A stretch of DNA of 18,625 bases from Ophioceras dolichostomum (taxonomy: Eukaryota; Ascomycota; Sordariomycetes; Magnaporthales; Ophioceraceae), in assembly GCA_003049485.1 (NCBI GenBank), contig PYST01000529.1, positions 1 through 18,625 of the forward strand, written 5' to 3'. The translations under genes and the position numbers were made by a program. This document shows positions 8,801-18,220 of the stretch, piece after piece. The notes below the pieces were generated by a model, which did not search any database, was not told where the DNA came from, and was given only the letters and a program-made list of their open reading frames with translations. Each line of letters starts with the position of its first letter. Position 1 is the stretch's first letter.

Positions 8801-11800
8801 GTCGATCTTGCTCTTGGCTGCGTCCTTCTCGTTCTTCTCGAAGTTGTCGCCGTTGAACTGAGACGTCTCGTCAGCCAGGATCTTGGTGTCCTTGACGAAG
8901 CAATCCCACTCGTGAGGGTGGAGCTGCTTCAGGTACTCGAGCAGCGTGACACGGGAGTACGGCTCATCCTCGCGGATGATCTCACGCAGCGAGAGGAGGA
9001 TCTTCTCGCTGTAGTGCGGGATCAGCACGGTGAACGTCGGCATGTTGTCCACAGGAAGAGGCTCCGGGATGGGGGTCGCCAGCGACTGGGCGAAGAACGA
9101 GATACGACGCTCGGCCTCGCTGCCAGATGGGAAGAAGTCCGTCTTGAACGAGTGGTCCTCCTGGGACACGAAGAACGTGGGCGCCCGAAGCGTGCGCTTG
9201 CCTTCCTGCTCCGAGGGGACCTGGTGGTACAGAAGCTTCTGCACGTGGTCGATGGCCAACAGGTGCTCGCGGTACATGGAGATGATAATGGCGTTCCAGA
9301 TCTGCGAGATGAGCACCTTGGGCTTGTACTTGATCTCCATATCCGTCGTGGCAAGCACCTTGGAGTAGATGCGCTTGGGCAGACGGGAGAAGATGTTACG
9401 CCACGGCGACAGGATCGAAGCACCCAAGTAGAAAGAGCGCCCGACCGAGAAGATCGTGTTCAGCAGCACGTACCACAGGTACGAGTCGAGGAAGAAGAAG
9501 ATCAAGTCCGAGAAAGCCATCAGTCCCAAGAGGATGCGAGGCTGATGCGGGCAGAGATACCGCTGGAGGATCGTGTCACCCAGGCAAGTATCGACGTTCA
9601 TGATGTGAAGGTAGCGCACGGGATCACGGAACGACAGCGCCAGCTGCACGTACGACTCGCCCAGCTTGGCACCAAAAACGGCAGCCCACAAGATGAAGGA
9701 CAGCGCCATGTCGCCGCCGCGGAGCCGGGGGTAACTGGCCGTGAAGGTCTGGCTGGCCACGTAGCGGCGCGAGTTCTTGGTCAGGTAGCTTCCGAAGAGT
9801 CCACCCAAGGGCATGACGGCGAAGAAGATGAAGGTCACCACGGCGATGAAGAACTGGGTGACACCGAGAATGAGCGCCACCTGGGACTCCTGATGCGCCT
9901 TGAATGCGGCCAGGTCCTTTTGCGGCATGAAGACGTAAACTCCAGGGCCGACGTTGATGGCGAAGATGACGATCAGGAACAGCAGCCTCTTGGTCAGGTG
10001 CTGAGCGCCTGCCCAGCGGCGTGGCACATACGCCCACTCAGCCAGGGTGGCGGCAATCTGGATGAGCGACGCAATGCCACCGCCGAAGCCGCAGATAGAC
10101 CACATAGCGGCCGCGGGCGGCTGGTTGTTGGCCTGCTGCTCGTAGTCCGGCACCAGTAGCGTCGGCGCGTTGAATGCCGTGTAGAACCACCACATGGTCA
10201 AGTGGATGATCCAGATGCGGTTAAAGTTGACGACCAAGTGGAACCACGACCGCGTCTCCTTGTACGTCTTGAAGAAGCACTTCTTCCAGTTCACCTCGCG
10301 AAGCTTGAGGTAGCGATCAGCTGGCGGAATGTCCACCAGCTTCGTCTTGTCCTGGAGCACGATGCGATCGATGCCCTCCGGATACCAAAATAGCTGGTTG
10401 CAGTCGTCGTAGCCGATGATACGGTTATGGTCGCGCTCGCGCCTCACATAGACCCCGCCGATGATCTCGTACCCCTGGTCACGGATGTACTGGTACAGTG
10501 GCGTGATGATATTGTTCAGGAACGAGAACTCCTGAACCGGCTCCACCAGGTTCTGGCACGCAGGCGAGTTGAGGTAGTCGTCGGCGCACTTGAAGATGAA
10601 GCACAGGCACTCGGGCATGAACCGCACCTGATTTGCCTCGCCCCAGCAGAGCAGGTACAGGGCCAGCTGCCGCACACGGTCGTGCTGGGACATGCGGTTC
10701 ATGCGCGTCTTCCAACGGTACTCGGCCGCCTCGAGAGAGTCGTCCCCCTCGAGCGCCTCGAGCGCCTCCGCCTCGTTCTGTGGGTCATTGCCCTTCTTCT
10801 TGTTCTTCTTGGAGCGCTTGGCGCTCTTGCCCTTGACATTGGCAAACCCGACAGCGTCGTCCAGGTCCAGGTGGGCAGCGAAATACCACTTCCGGTAGTT
10901 GGCATTGTCACCACCGATGTAGTCGGCGTGCAGTGACAACAAGGCCTGGTTAGGAGTCATGCGCGATGCCCTCGAGTCCAGCAGAGTCATCAAGTGGTCG
11001 TACATGTTGCGCATGCTGTCTCGTTGGAAGCCGAACTTGGAGGTCAAGTCGATGAAGATGTCCTCAACCTCCTCCTTTGACAGCGGGATCTGCGCGTCCG
11101 ACGTCCACGCAGGATACGGCTCGCGTGACCTCTGCAACGCCGCGGCGCCCTGGCCGTACTCCATTCCGTAATTAGGGGTCGACGCTCCAGACGAGCGGTT
11201 GCCGCCGTAGGAGATCTGCGATGATGGCGGCCGGTATCCGCGGCCACCGCCCTGGCCGTCGTTGTAGCTATTGTACCGCTCATCTCCACGTCCGTAGTAG
11301 TCCATGTCGGCTCCCCTGGCCATGTCTGACCTCATTGTGAAGTCGCTGAACGTCTCTGAGTCATCCTCCGAGCCATGGCGCCGGCCGCCGTTCTGGCCGT
11401 AGCCCTGATCGTAGCCCTGATCGTAGTACCCGTTGTTGTAGTAGTCATCTTGGTATTGATCGTTGCCATGATCGTAGTAGCCGCCGTCCTGGTGGTGGGG
11501 GTTGTTCGGGTCGGCATTGTAGTAGCCACTGTTGAAAGGACAAGCCATTATTAAGTCAGCCATTGTATCCGTAATCGTCATCCTGCCCCTACTGTCGGGG
11601 AGGCAAGCAAGATAGAAGCAGAAATCGGGGCAGACGAGGAGGGAGCAGAAGCACGCACGATTCGTCATAATACCCATCGCCCTGGCCGCCATACCGGCCG
11701 TTGCCATTATCGTAGCCATTGCGGTCGTAGTACTGTTGCGACTGGTCGTCTTGATAATACGAGTCCTGGCGGCCGTAACCGTCGTCATAGTCGTTCGGGT

Positions 11801-11831
11801 TCGGCCGCTGTTGATTCGGATTTCCCGCCAT
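5814..11831 (-). CDS. FKS1: 1,3-beta-glucan synthase catalytic subunit (GT48)
   Basis: This is the plasma-membrane enzyme that polymerises UDP-glucose into wall 1,3-beta-glucan; it works with Rho1 and is the echinocandin target. Coding exons are 11831-11659, 11528-6237 and 6135-5814, giving 1928 aa, normal for the family. Joins restore DE-S-GYYNADPNN and FWLRP-S-RQIRPP. Residues 1 to about 185 are rich in Tyr, Gly, Asp, Gln and Asn. The FKS1 N-terminal domain lies near 339-450 (LCWGEANQVRFMPECL). Six or so membrane spans follow between about 488 and 755. The GT48 domain starts near 885 and includes RGGRIKHCEYYQCGKGRD, with K1291 in the last part. A second membrane bundle ends with a span in the last exon. 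The ATG at 11831 has a strong context (A at -3, G at +4). Echinocandin hot spot 1 reads QLALSFRDP (686-694) and hot spot 2 DWVFRSVL (1398-1405), both unlike yeast; the hot spot 3 Trp (W743) is kept. Confidence 0.96.
6136..6236 (-). other. FKS1 intron 2 (101 nt)
   Basis: Donor GTATGA, branch GCTGAC followed by a pyrimidine-rich stretch, acceptor ATATAG. It splits a serine codon (AG/C) between FWLRP and RQIRPPIYS. Without splicing the frame stops at 6206 and the last membrane span is lost. Confidence 0.9.
11529..11658 (-). other. FKS1 intron 1 (130 nt)
   Basis: Donor GTGCGT, branch GCTGAC about 27 nt before the acceptor, acceptor TTTCAACAG. It splits a serine codon (TC/T) in YYDE-S-GYYNADPNN. 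Retention reads into a stop within the intron in the exon-1 frame. In the exon-2 frame the intron has no stop, so a simple ORF caller would extend exon 2 falsely to 12028. Confidence 0.82.
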
Positions 11832-12069
11832 GCTGGGCAAGCTGGTCGCCTGAAGAGCAAAAAGAAGCTGTCAGCCGCCAGCCTGGGGAAGAGTGAAGCC
11901 AATGAAGCTGCAGGAAAAGAAATTCCAGGACTGCTTGTTTCTTGGGGAAAACAAATAGAGGGCAAGAAGGCAGATTGGCAGAGGGCAGGGGCGCAGCGAG
12001 CCGCAACGCCGTTGGTTTCAAGTGACACGGTGTTGAACGCCCCATTCGAAGAGAGAACTCACCGATCAT
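11785..12069 (-). promoter_or_regulatory. Overlapping uORF in the FKS1 leader (spliced, 23 codons)
   Basis: An ATG at 12069 lies 7 nt before the leader donor. After the leader intron is removed its frame runs across the FKS1 start codon, in a different phase, and stops at 11785, inside FKS1 exon 1. Its start context is weak (T at -3, A at +4) compared with the FKS1 ATG. Such an overlapping uORF would lower FKS1 translation unless ribosomes scan past it. It matters only if transcription begins upstream of 12069, which the intron requires or nearly requires. Confidence 0.5.
11850..12062 (-). other. FKS1 5' UTR intron (213 nt)
   Basis: Consensus donor GTGAGT at 12062, branch GGCTGAC, a T-rich tract and acceptor CTCTTCAG at 11850. 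The acceptor lies 18 nt before the FKS1 start codon. No protein evidence can confirm it, but all four splice signals are strong and correctly spaced. An intron in the leader of a highly expressed fungal gene often enhances expression. Confidence 0.72.
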
Positions 12070-12077
12070 AAACTCAT
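12066..12077 (-). promoter_or_regulatory. Minimal uORF (MSL-stop) in the FKS1 leader
   Basis: ATG AGT TTA TGA lies in the putative first non-coding exon. Its stop codon overlaps the ATG of the second uORF (12069). The start context is weak (T at -3). Termination here could allow re-initiation at the overlapping uORF or further on. The role is inferred from position only. Confidence 0.4.
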
Positions 12078-12179
12078 GAAAGGAATAACGTGAATAGAGA
12101 CCAAAAAAGCACGGAAGGAAAATAATTGCTGGCAGATGATTCCGACGAAGAAATGACGGATTGCTGTTTACTATTAGTT

Positions 12180-12193
12180 TGTGGCCGGCCACA
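12180..12193. repeat. 14-bp palindrome TGTGGCCGGCCACA
   Basis: A perfect palindrome in the FKS1 upstream region, 117 nt upstream of the leader-intron donor. It contains GGCCGGCC. Symmetric GC-rich sites of this kind can bind dimeric regulators, but no family can be assigned from the sequence alone. Confidence 0.4.
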
Positions 12194-13000
12194 GGGTGAG
12201 GATTTCGAGTGAGCGAGCGTGATTGTTTTCTTTGTAAGAGGGCGGTGTTGATAGAAAACAAGACAGAGTGACTTGACTGGTGGCGGGCGCGAGGTGCTGG
12301 TTCGTGGTGGTGGGTGGTCGGTTGGCTTGGGAATGGGCTGGATGGGCTTGGAGGCGCATGTACCAGCGAATTCAATGATCAATGTTCCAAGGCCAGCACC
12401 GCACTGCGTACCGATGCGTTGCTGCACACAGCACAATGACAATGCACAAGCGTCTAAAAAAGCGACCGGCTGGAGCAAAACGACGCTCCCTTCTCTTCTT
12501 CCCTGAATCGACGGCAGCTGGTTGGAAAAGAAAAAAAAAGCAAAGGAAGCCTGGCCGAACGAGCAAGCGACTGACAGGCGGCTTCCCTTTTTGCTTTTGT
12601 TCGTTTTTTTTCGGGGCCCGTTTTTAGTTAATAGGTGGAGGGAGCTGGGGCGAAAAAATAGGGGGATGCAGGCAGGGTAGGCTGGCACGCTGTCTTGGAT
12701 TGTGCGTCCCCAAGTTCAAGCGCAACCGCCGAGCCACAGACGCAAAACACACGGACACTAAACGCCCATTACAGAAGGTCGAGCGCTAGCAAACGATTGA
12801 TGGGGAGAGAACGAGGGAGGGAGCAAGAAGGAAGCGAGCAGCAATTAGGAGAGAGGGAGGAAGTGAGCGAGCGATGAGGAAAAAAAGCGAATGTGGTGGA
12901 GAGCAACGACAATAGAAGAGACGAAGCGGCTACTGGAGAGAGGAGAAAGTGAAAATCACTGCTGAGATGGGAGGGAACATAGCCCAGAAAAAAAAGGAGT

Positions 13001-16000
13001 TCACTCGATCAGATTGATTGCTCCAGACCAGCGGAGAAGAGGTGGCTGTGAATGTGGTGTCACTGTGCGGACGCAACGGATGCGATGGAATTCATGTTCA
13101 CGGAAAGGGGAGAGAACAGGGGGGGGCTGCCAGGTTGACCCACCGCCCAACCCTGCTTTTGGTGCCAGAGATGTGGAGGCTTGGCGCCAGTGACTTTCAG
13201 GAGACTTGCGCAACGGACCTTCTGGAAACCCGGAGCTACTTGTCTTGCCCCAGGTGTTTCCCTGTCAGTTTGGTGGCTTTGTGTGTGCGATCCCCGTGCA
13301 AGAATCGCCACCTCGAGTTCTTCTACCCCCTGGCTCCCTCATCTCAGCAGGTTCCTCCGAGGTACCACTTTTGTGCCTGACAGCCCGGCTCAGGGAGAGA
13401 TTCGCTGGACGCACACGAGAACTGGGGGCATTTCCATTTTCCAGCGACCGCTGGTAGCAGTGGCAGTTGTGAGCACGCAGCCATGACGATGTTGGACAAA
13501 AAGCAGGTTTGCAGACCTCGATGTGAGAGGAAACTAACCACCTGCGCGATTCAGCACAGAGCTTCCACGTTTCCCACTTCAACCGTGGACACTTGATACA
13601 ACAACCACTGGCACTGACTGGCATGAACAAATCTGGATTCTATGGCGGCGGATGAGATGGCAGTTCCAACGGCAGCGAACTGACCTTGCTCACTTGCTTG
13701 CCGCCGTCCGTGTTGAAGCAGTAGCTTTTCCTCCTCATTCATACTGTGGTAAGCTTTCTGGGGGTGTTCAACTGATCTTCTGAAGAACAACACACACACA
13801 TGCGAAGGCGGGAGACGAAAAGGAGATCTCCGTGTCTTAGCACCGGCCAAGAGAGGAGCTCCCCCTGTTCCTTTTCGCCCTGCACAAGCACACATCAAGC
13901 ACTGGCAAGTGGCTCACTCCGCTCCAGAAGCAAGTGAAATTAACAGATCCATCGCGTTCCTGTTGTCGATCCACAAAAAGACTCTGGTCAGTCTGCTGAC
14001 GAAGCTTCCATTGCTCCTGATGTTCGAAGTTGCGTGGGCCAGATTCGAGACACAGCGAACTTCGGCACCCAACGGAACACGACGGGGGGGAGGGGAGCTG
14101 CTTGGAACGAGCTATTTTTACTGGACGGGCTTCTGAAGTTCGTTGTCGAACGCAACCCACCGAAAACCGAACCGCGACCCCCTTTTCCGAAGTTTCGTTC
14201 GATGCAGCAATTGCCAGTGAGTATGCCAAGAAATCTCATGAAAATAACGGGAGTTGCCAAAGCCGACTCCTGCATTTCAATTATCTCTACTCCGTGCTGC
14301 ACATAGCCTTCCCCCGTGATAGCCGTATGTATCACCCTCGAAGGTAGAGAGAAGATCATGATAGCATCGAAGATTGCACCTGTGTTTGGTAAGGCACGCG
14401 ATCAGGAGAGGGGAAGAAGGAGGGCCGTCTCCTAATTTTTCGACCAACGCATGCGATCTGTGGTTGGGTGCCAGGAGGTGGGGCACACCAACTCAGCAGG
14501 ACATGCACGACTAAAAAACACGAACAAACAATAGCTCGTGAGACTGCTGGCGCAGAGTACAGAAATCGACACGAAGGGGATGGCGAATCATCGATGTGGC
14601 CATCCGTTCTTTCGTGACACGTTGGTCGGTCTAGAGTATCAAGCATACTACGTGCTTCCGAACAACATGCATCTTGTTTTTTTATGAGCATCAGGACCAG
14701 GACATTTGAACAATATTGCGAACAATCTCTTCAACCATTTCTCAACTTCTCACCATCACCGCGAATGAGGAGGGCCCGATCATGCAAGGTACCAAGCGCG
14801 GGCAGACTAGCATGGGGTTGCATGCCGCACTCTGAGAGGGCCAAGTGGAAATCGATGACGATGTGCCAATTTATCCCGCCTTGGTTTGTCGCCCCCTCAC
14901 CTATCCGGAATCAGATCCGTCCGCTATCTGTCCATATTCCGTCGTTGCATGTGCTACATCATCACGGCGCCTTTGGACGGCGCGCTGTCGAAAAGCCTCC
15001 GACGCAAGGCCGTACTCTAATATGGCATCCGGGAATTGGGATGACGGTTGGTGTGGCTATCTGGCTGTCTGCTTATCTGCCCACTCCGTAACTCGCAGAC
15101 TACCAAAGACGGACCCAAGTCTGCATATCACACGGGCATTTCGACCGGATGCACCTTCAATCTGTATCTGTGCCCATCTTCCATCTTTGGACTCAATCAC
15201 TTCAGGCTGATATACATGCTTCCACACAAAAAAACGGAATAGGAACTTTAGCTGACGATGCGCTTAAGCACCAGCGAGCACACGGCTCTCGCGTCTCCCA
15301 CCTGGTCAAATTTAGTCGTGCATGCGGGTAATCAACCACAAACTGCAATCGTCCCTCTCTCTCAGCACATCTAATCCCCGGGCCATCCGAACAAGAGATT
15401 CCCTCACGCAAGATTAACAGGGGCCCCCCTCGAGGGACCCAGCCACTCAAACACACCGACAAGGCTACCACAGTGCCAAAATTGTCCAGGATGTTGGAAA
15501 ATACCGAGGGGCGAATCGAATGTGTTTCCGCGGCTCCCCTCTCACGAAGCTGGCCGGCTCTGCTTTCATGGGCTGGAGCCTTGCCGGGGAGAGAGAAGCC
15601 TGGACCTTCCGGGACCTGAGACACAGGCGAACTTTGGGAGGCACGATCCAATTTGTTTCCAAGCGGCCGGCGAATTCGCTGTTTTAGGCCAGTCGAACCA
15701 GGTCCTGTTTGAGTCGGAGCTAAATATCGTCCCCCCAGATGAATTCAATTCCATCGCGCAACGCGGCCGAAAATGTGAAACTGGTGAATGGTGATGGAAA
15801 AGAGATCGCCGGATTGGATGGCCAACTGTGGCGTTCAAAATGTGGAGATGTGGCTGGAGGACTGACGGATGTCGGCTACTAGATTCACGGCGAGGCGTAA
15901 ATCTAAGACGCCACGCTACGGCTTGGTTGCTCGTGGCAACACGCGCCACATGTTGACTTGGAATGTCACGAGTACTTGCGATGCGTCTGGACCACTCCAT

Positions 16001-16071
16001 ATCTCTTCAACGGCTTGATGCTGGCATTTACTAACGTAGACTCCGAGACCACTCATACCGCTCGCTCACTC
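13001..16071. other. Long gene-free region between FKS1 and the SprT-like gene
   Basis: About 3 kb lies between two diverging genes. Open frames reach about 150 codons but overlap on both strands, lack domain-like sequence, and do not join across splice sites into anything I recognise. Base composition is mixed, without the strong AT/TpA bias expected of a RIP-degraded transposon. Minor features are G-runs near 13118 and 14084 and a short CA run near 13792. It could hold distal promoters or long non-coding transcripts. Confidence 0.55.
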
Positions 16072-18220
16072 ATGGCACGATCAAGAAACTGGGAGGAGGA
16101 TGACACCAGCGATGATGATCTCCCCTCTCTCGAGGCCATCATGCACCGATGCAAGCCGCAAGCCAAACCCAAAGGCAAAGCGACATCGCAGTCGCAGCCC
16201 GTATTTCCAACCGAAAGACCTAAGGACGACAAGGACAGCAAAGACTCTACCATGAGGCGCCGCAAGCTTGGCCAAGCTTCAGACAACACATTACTACGTC
16301 CCTTGGGCCAGAGTCAAGAGACCAGGAGCTTGTCAGACAAACCCGTGAAGGCAGTCAGCCCAGACTTGGAAGAAGAGAATGTCATCTCAAGAGGGCCACG
16401 GGTTGAGCTCCGGGCTAGGAAACCGAAGCCATCCCCGGCCCCAGATGAGAACTCTTGGGATCACGAGGAAGGGGAGACTGTGGTCGAGGAAGTCACCATC
16501 GTGGACGACTCGGTGTACTTCTCGTTCTCAGACCAAGACTCGGAAGAGGAGGATGAGGATGAGGACTATCACGATGACTTCGAGGATTCTTTGGAGGACT
16601 TCCTCCGAAAGAAGAGACCTTCGCCTACAAAGTCGAGGACAGAACCTCTCCCTTCATGTTCCCAGAATTCATTGCCTCGAAAGAAGCTTGGATTGAAGTC
16701 GGCGTCCCTGGCGGACTTAGACAAAGGGCTTTCACTCGGCACTGTGACAACAGCCGGACGCAGCAATGCACCGAAGGGGACACAGAGGAAAGCGAGCGGG
16801 GACAGGGGAATCCCCTTCAAGGATGTCAAGAGCGAGAAACCAGCTTGCTTGGAGGACGACATCGCCGGTCCATTCTCCAAACTACGAATGTGAGTGCCGT
16901 AGCCAAGTCAAACCGCCAGAGGAGATATAGTCTTTGTGCTAACATTCAGACAGCGACTCAACTCATGCGCCCAGTGGTACTCAGGGGAAATCCCCTCCCA
17001 ACAGCCGGCTCTCGACACCTTCTCCCCAAACACCACCCAAGTCCAGGCCCAACACGCTCAAGTCGCCAACGAAGAGGTTCCCACGCATACCCATGACCCC
17101 GCACGGCCCCAGCACCGACGAGTTCTGGAGCCAGGAGCTCACGGACGACTGGAACGAACAGCACTCACCCAGGAAACTCTTCGCTCCCGCACCACCACCA
17201 CCACCAGAATCTCCTTCGCAGAGCCCTTCAAAACAGAGCAAGAACCAAAACAGCACCACCAGCCCAACCAAGAAGACCAAGAAGCAAGCAGCGGCCGAGG
17301 CAGCCAAGCAGCGGGAGGCCAAGAAGAGCTTCGAGGCCGCGAAGCACGAGATGGCAGCGGACTTCCTCCGCGAGCTAGACGACGTCATCACCTCCGGCAA
17401 GCTGGGCTCACTGGCCGCCTCGACGGGCGGGATCCGCATCCAGTGGACTAGCAAGCTGAACACGACGGCGGGCCGCGCCAACTGGCGTCGCGAGACCGTG
17501 CGCACGACCCACCACCGGATCGCCGGTGCCGGCGTCGAGGATCCCCCCTCCTCCTCGTTCTCCATAACGCACCGCCACCACGCGGCCATCGACCTCGCCG
17601 AAAAAGTGATCGACAACCCGTCAAAGCTCCTCAACGTCATCGCGCACGAGTTCTGCCACCTCGCCAACTTCATGATCTCCGACGTGACGACCAACCCGCA
17701 CGGCCGCGAGTTCAAGGCCTGGGCCTCCCGCGTTTCCGGGGCGTTCGCCGACAGGGGCATCGAGGTGACCACCAAGCACAGCTACGACATCGACTTCAAG
17801 TACGTGTGGGAGTGCGTCGAGTGCGCGCTCGAGTACAAGCGCCACTCCAGGAGCGTCAACACGAGCCGGCACCGCTGCGGCGCGTGCAAGGGGGAGCTGC
17901 GGCAGACGAAGCCCGTTCCGCGAGCCACTGCTGCCGGTGCGGATGGGACGACGCAAAAGAGGCCGCCGTCCGAGTATCAGCTGTTCATGAAGGAGCAGAT
18001 GAAGGTCATCAGGGAGGAGAACCCGGGCAGCCCGCAGAAGGAGGTCATGAAGCAGGTCGCGGAAAGGTGGGCGAAGAAGACGGTCAAGACGCCTAAGCTG
18101 CCGACGCTGCCCAAGCCGCCGAAGACGCAGCAGCAGCAGGGTTCCAAGGGGTCAGGGGCAGTAGATGATGAGATCGGCAGGATCGTCGATGCGGCAGGGG
18201 TGCTGAGTCTTGACGACTGA
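16072..18220 (+). CDS. GCNA/ACRC-like SprT-family zinc metalloprotease with HMG-box tail
   Basis: Probably a nuclear protease for DNA-protein crosslinks, by similarity of architecture to GCNA and SPRTN. Exons 16072-16889 and 16954-18220 encode 694 aa. Residues 1 to about 400 are mostly disordered, with a SUMO-interacting-like motif VTIVDD (141-146) just before an acidic run (about 154-175), then Ser/Pro-rich and Lys-rich segments. The SprT-like domain begins near 405 and carries HEFCH (H504, E505, H508) with a third zinc-ligand candidate H522. A zinc ribbon follows: C560, C563, C581, C584. An HMG-box-like segment (about 608-655) starts PPSEYQLFMKEQ and includes AERWAKK. SPRTN lacks the HMG box, so GCNA fits better. 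I chose the ATG at 16072 because fungal relatives open with a short basic peptide followed by DDLPSLE; an in-frame ATG at 15958 would add 38 unremarkable residues. The fungal function is inferred. Confidence 0.88.
16264..16279. repeat. 16-bp palindrome in coding sequence
   Basis: AAGCTTGGCCAAGCTT is perfectly self-complementary and lies within the N-terminal disordered region of the SprT-like gene, encoding part of KLGQAS. It could be chance. Confidence 0.4.
16890..16953 (+). other. Intron of the SprT-like gene (64 nt), tandem acceptor
   Basis: Donor GTGAGT, branch GCTAAC at 16938-16943, and two acceptors 4 nt apart in TTCAGACAG. Only the second (ending 16953) keeps the frame into the SprT-like domain, giving LR-I-DSTHAPSG. 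The first (ending 16949) shifts into another frame that stays open to 17451 and loses all recognised domains. Confidence 0.85.

Larger units (their letters stand above)
12063..13000 (-). promoter_or_regulatory. FKS1 leader and promoter region
   Basis: This is the stretch upstream of FKS1 read on its coding strand. It begins with the non-coding exon that ends at 12063. Further upstream lie long pyrimidine tracts on the coding strand (purine-rich on + at about 12525-12550 and 12800-12890), a common setting for fungal transcription starts. A perfect 14-bp palindrome sits at 12180-12193. I see no clear TATA box, and the transcription start cannot be placed from sequence. Confidence 0.45.

Noticed and set aside
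8294..10159. 621-codon open frame on + inside FKS1
   Set aside because: It is antisense to highly conserved FKS1 codons. It results from GC-biased third positions that remove stops on the opposite strand, and its sequence resembles no family.
11529..11658. Possible micro-exon in FKS1 intron 1 encoding DDDYGYN
   Set aside because: No GT donor follows the stretch, and the one-intron model restores the YYDE-S-GYYNADPNN text directly with a good branch point and acceptor.
13018..15651. Open frames of 60-150 codons in the FKS1 to SprT-like interval
   Set aside because: They overlap on both strands, have no domain-like composition and no splice partners. They look like chance frames.
15958..16071. 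N-terminal extension of the SprT-like protein from the upstream in-frame ATG
   Set aside because: The extra 38 residues have no recognisable features, and the 16072 ATG opens a typical short basic start followed by the acidic DDLPSLE region. Not fully excluded.
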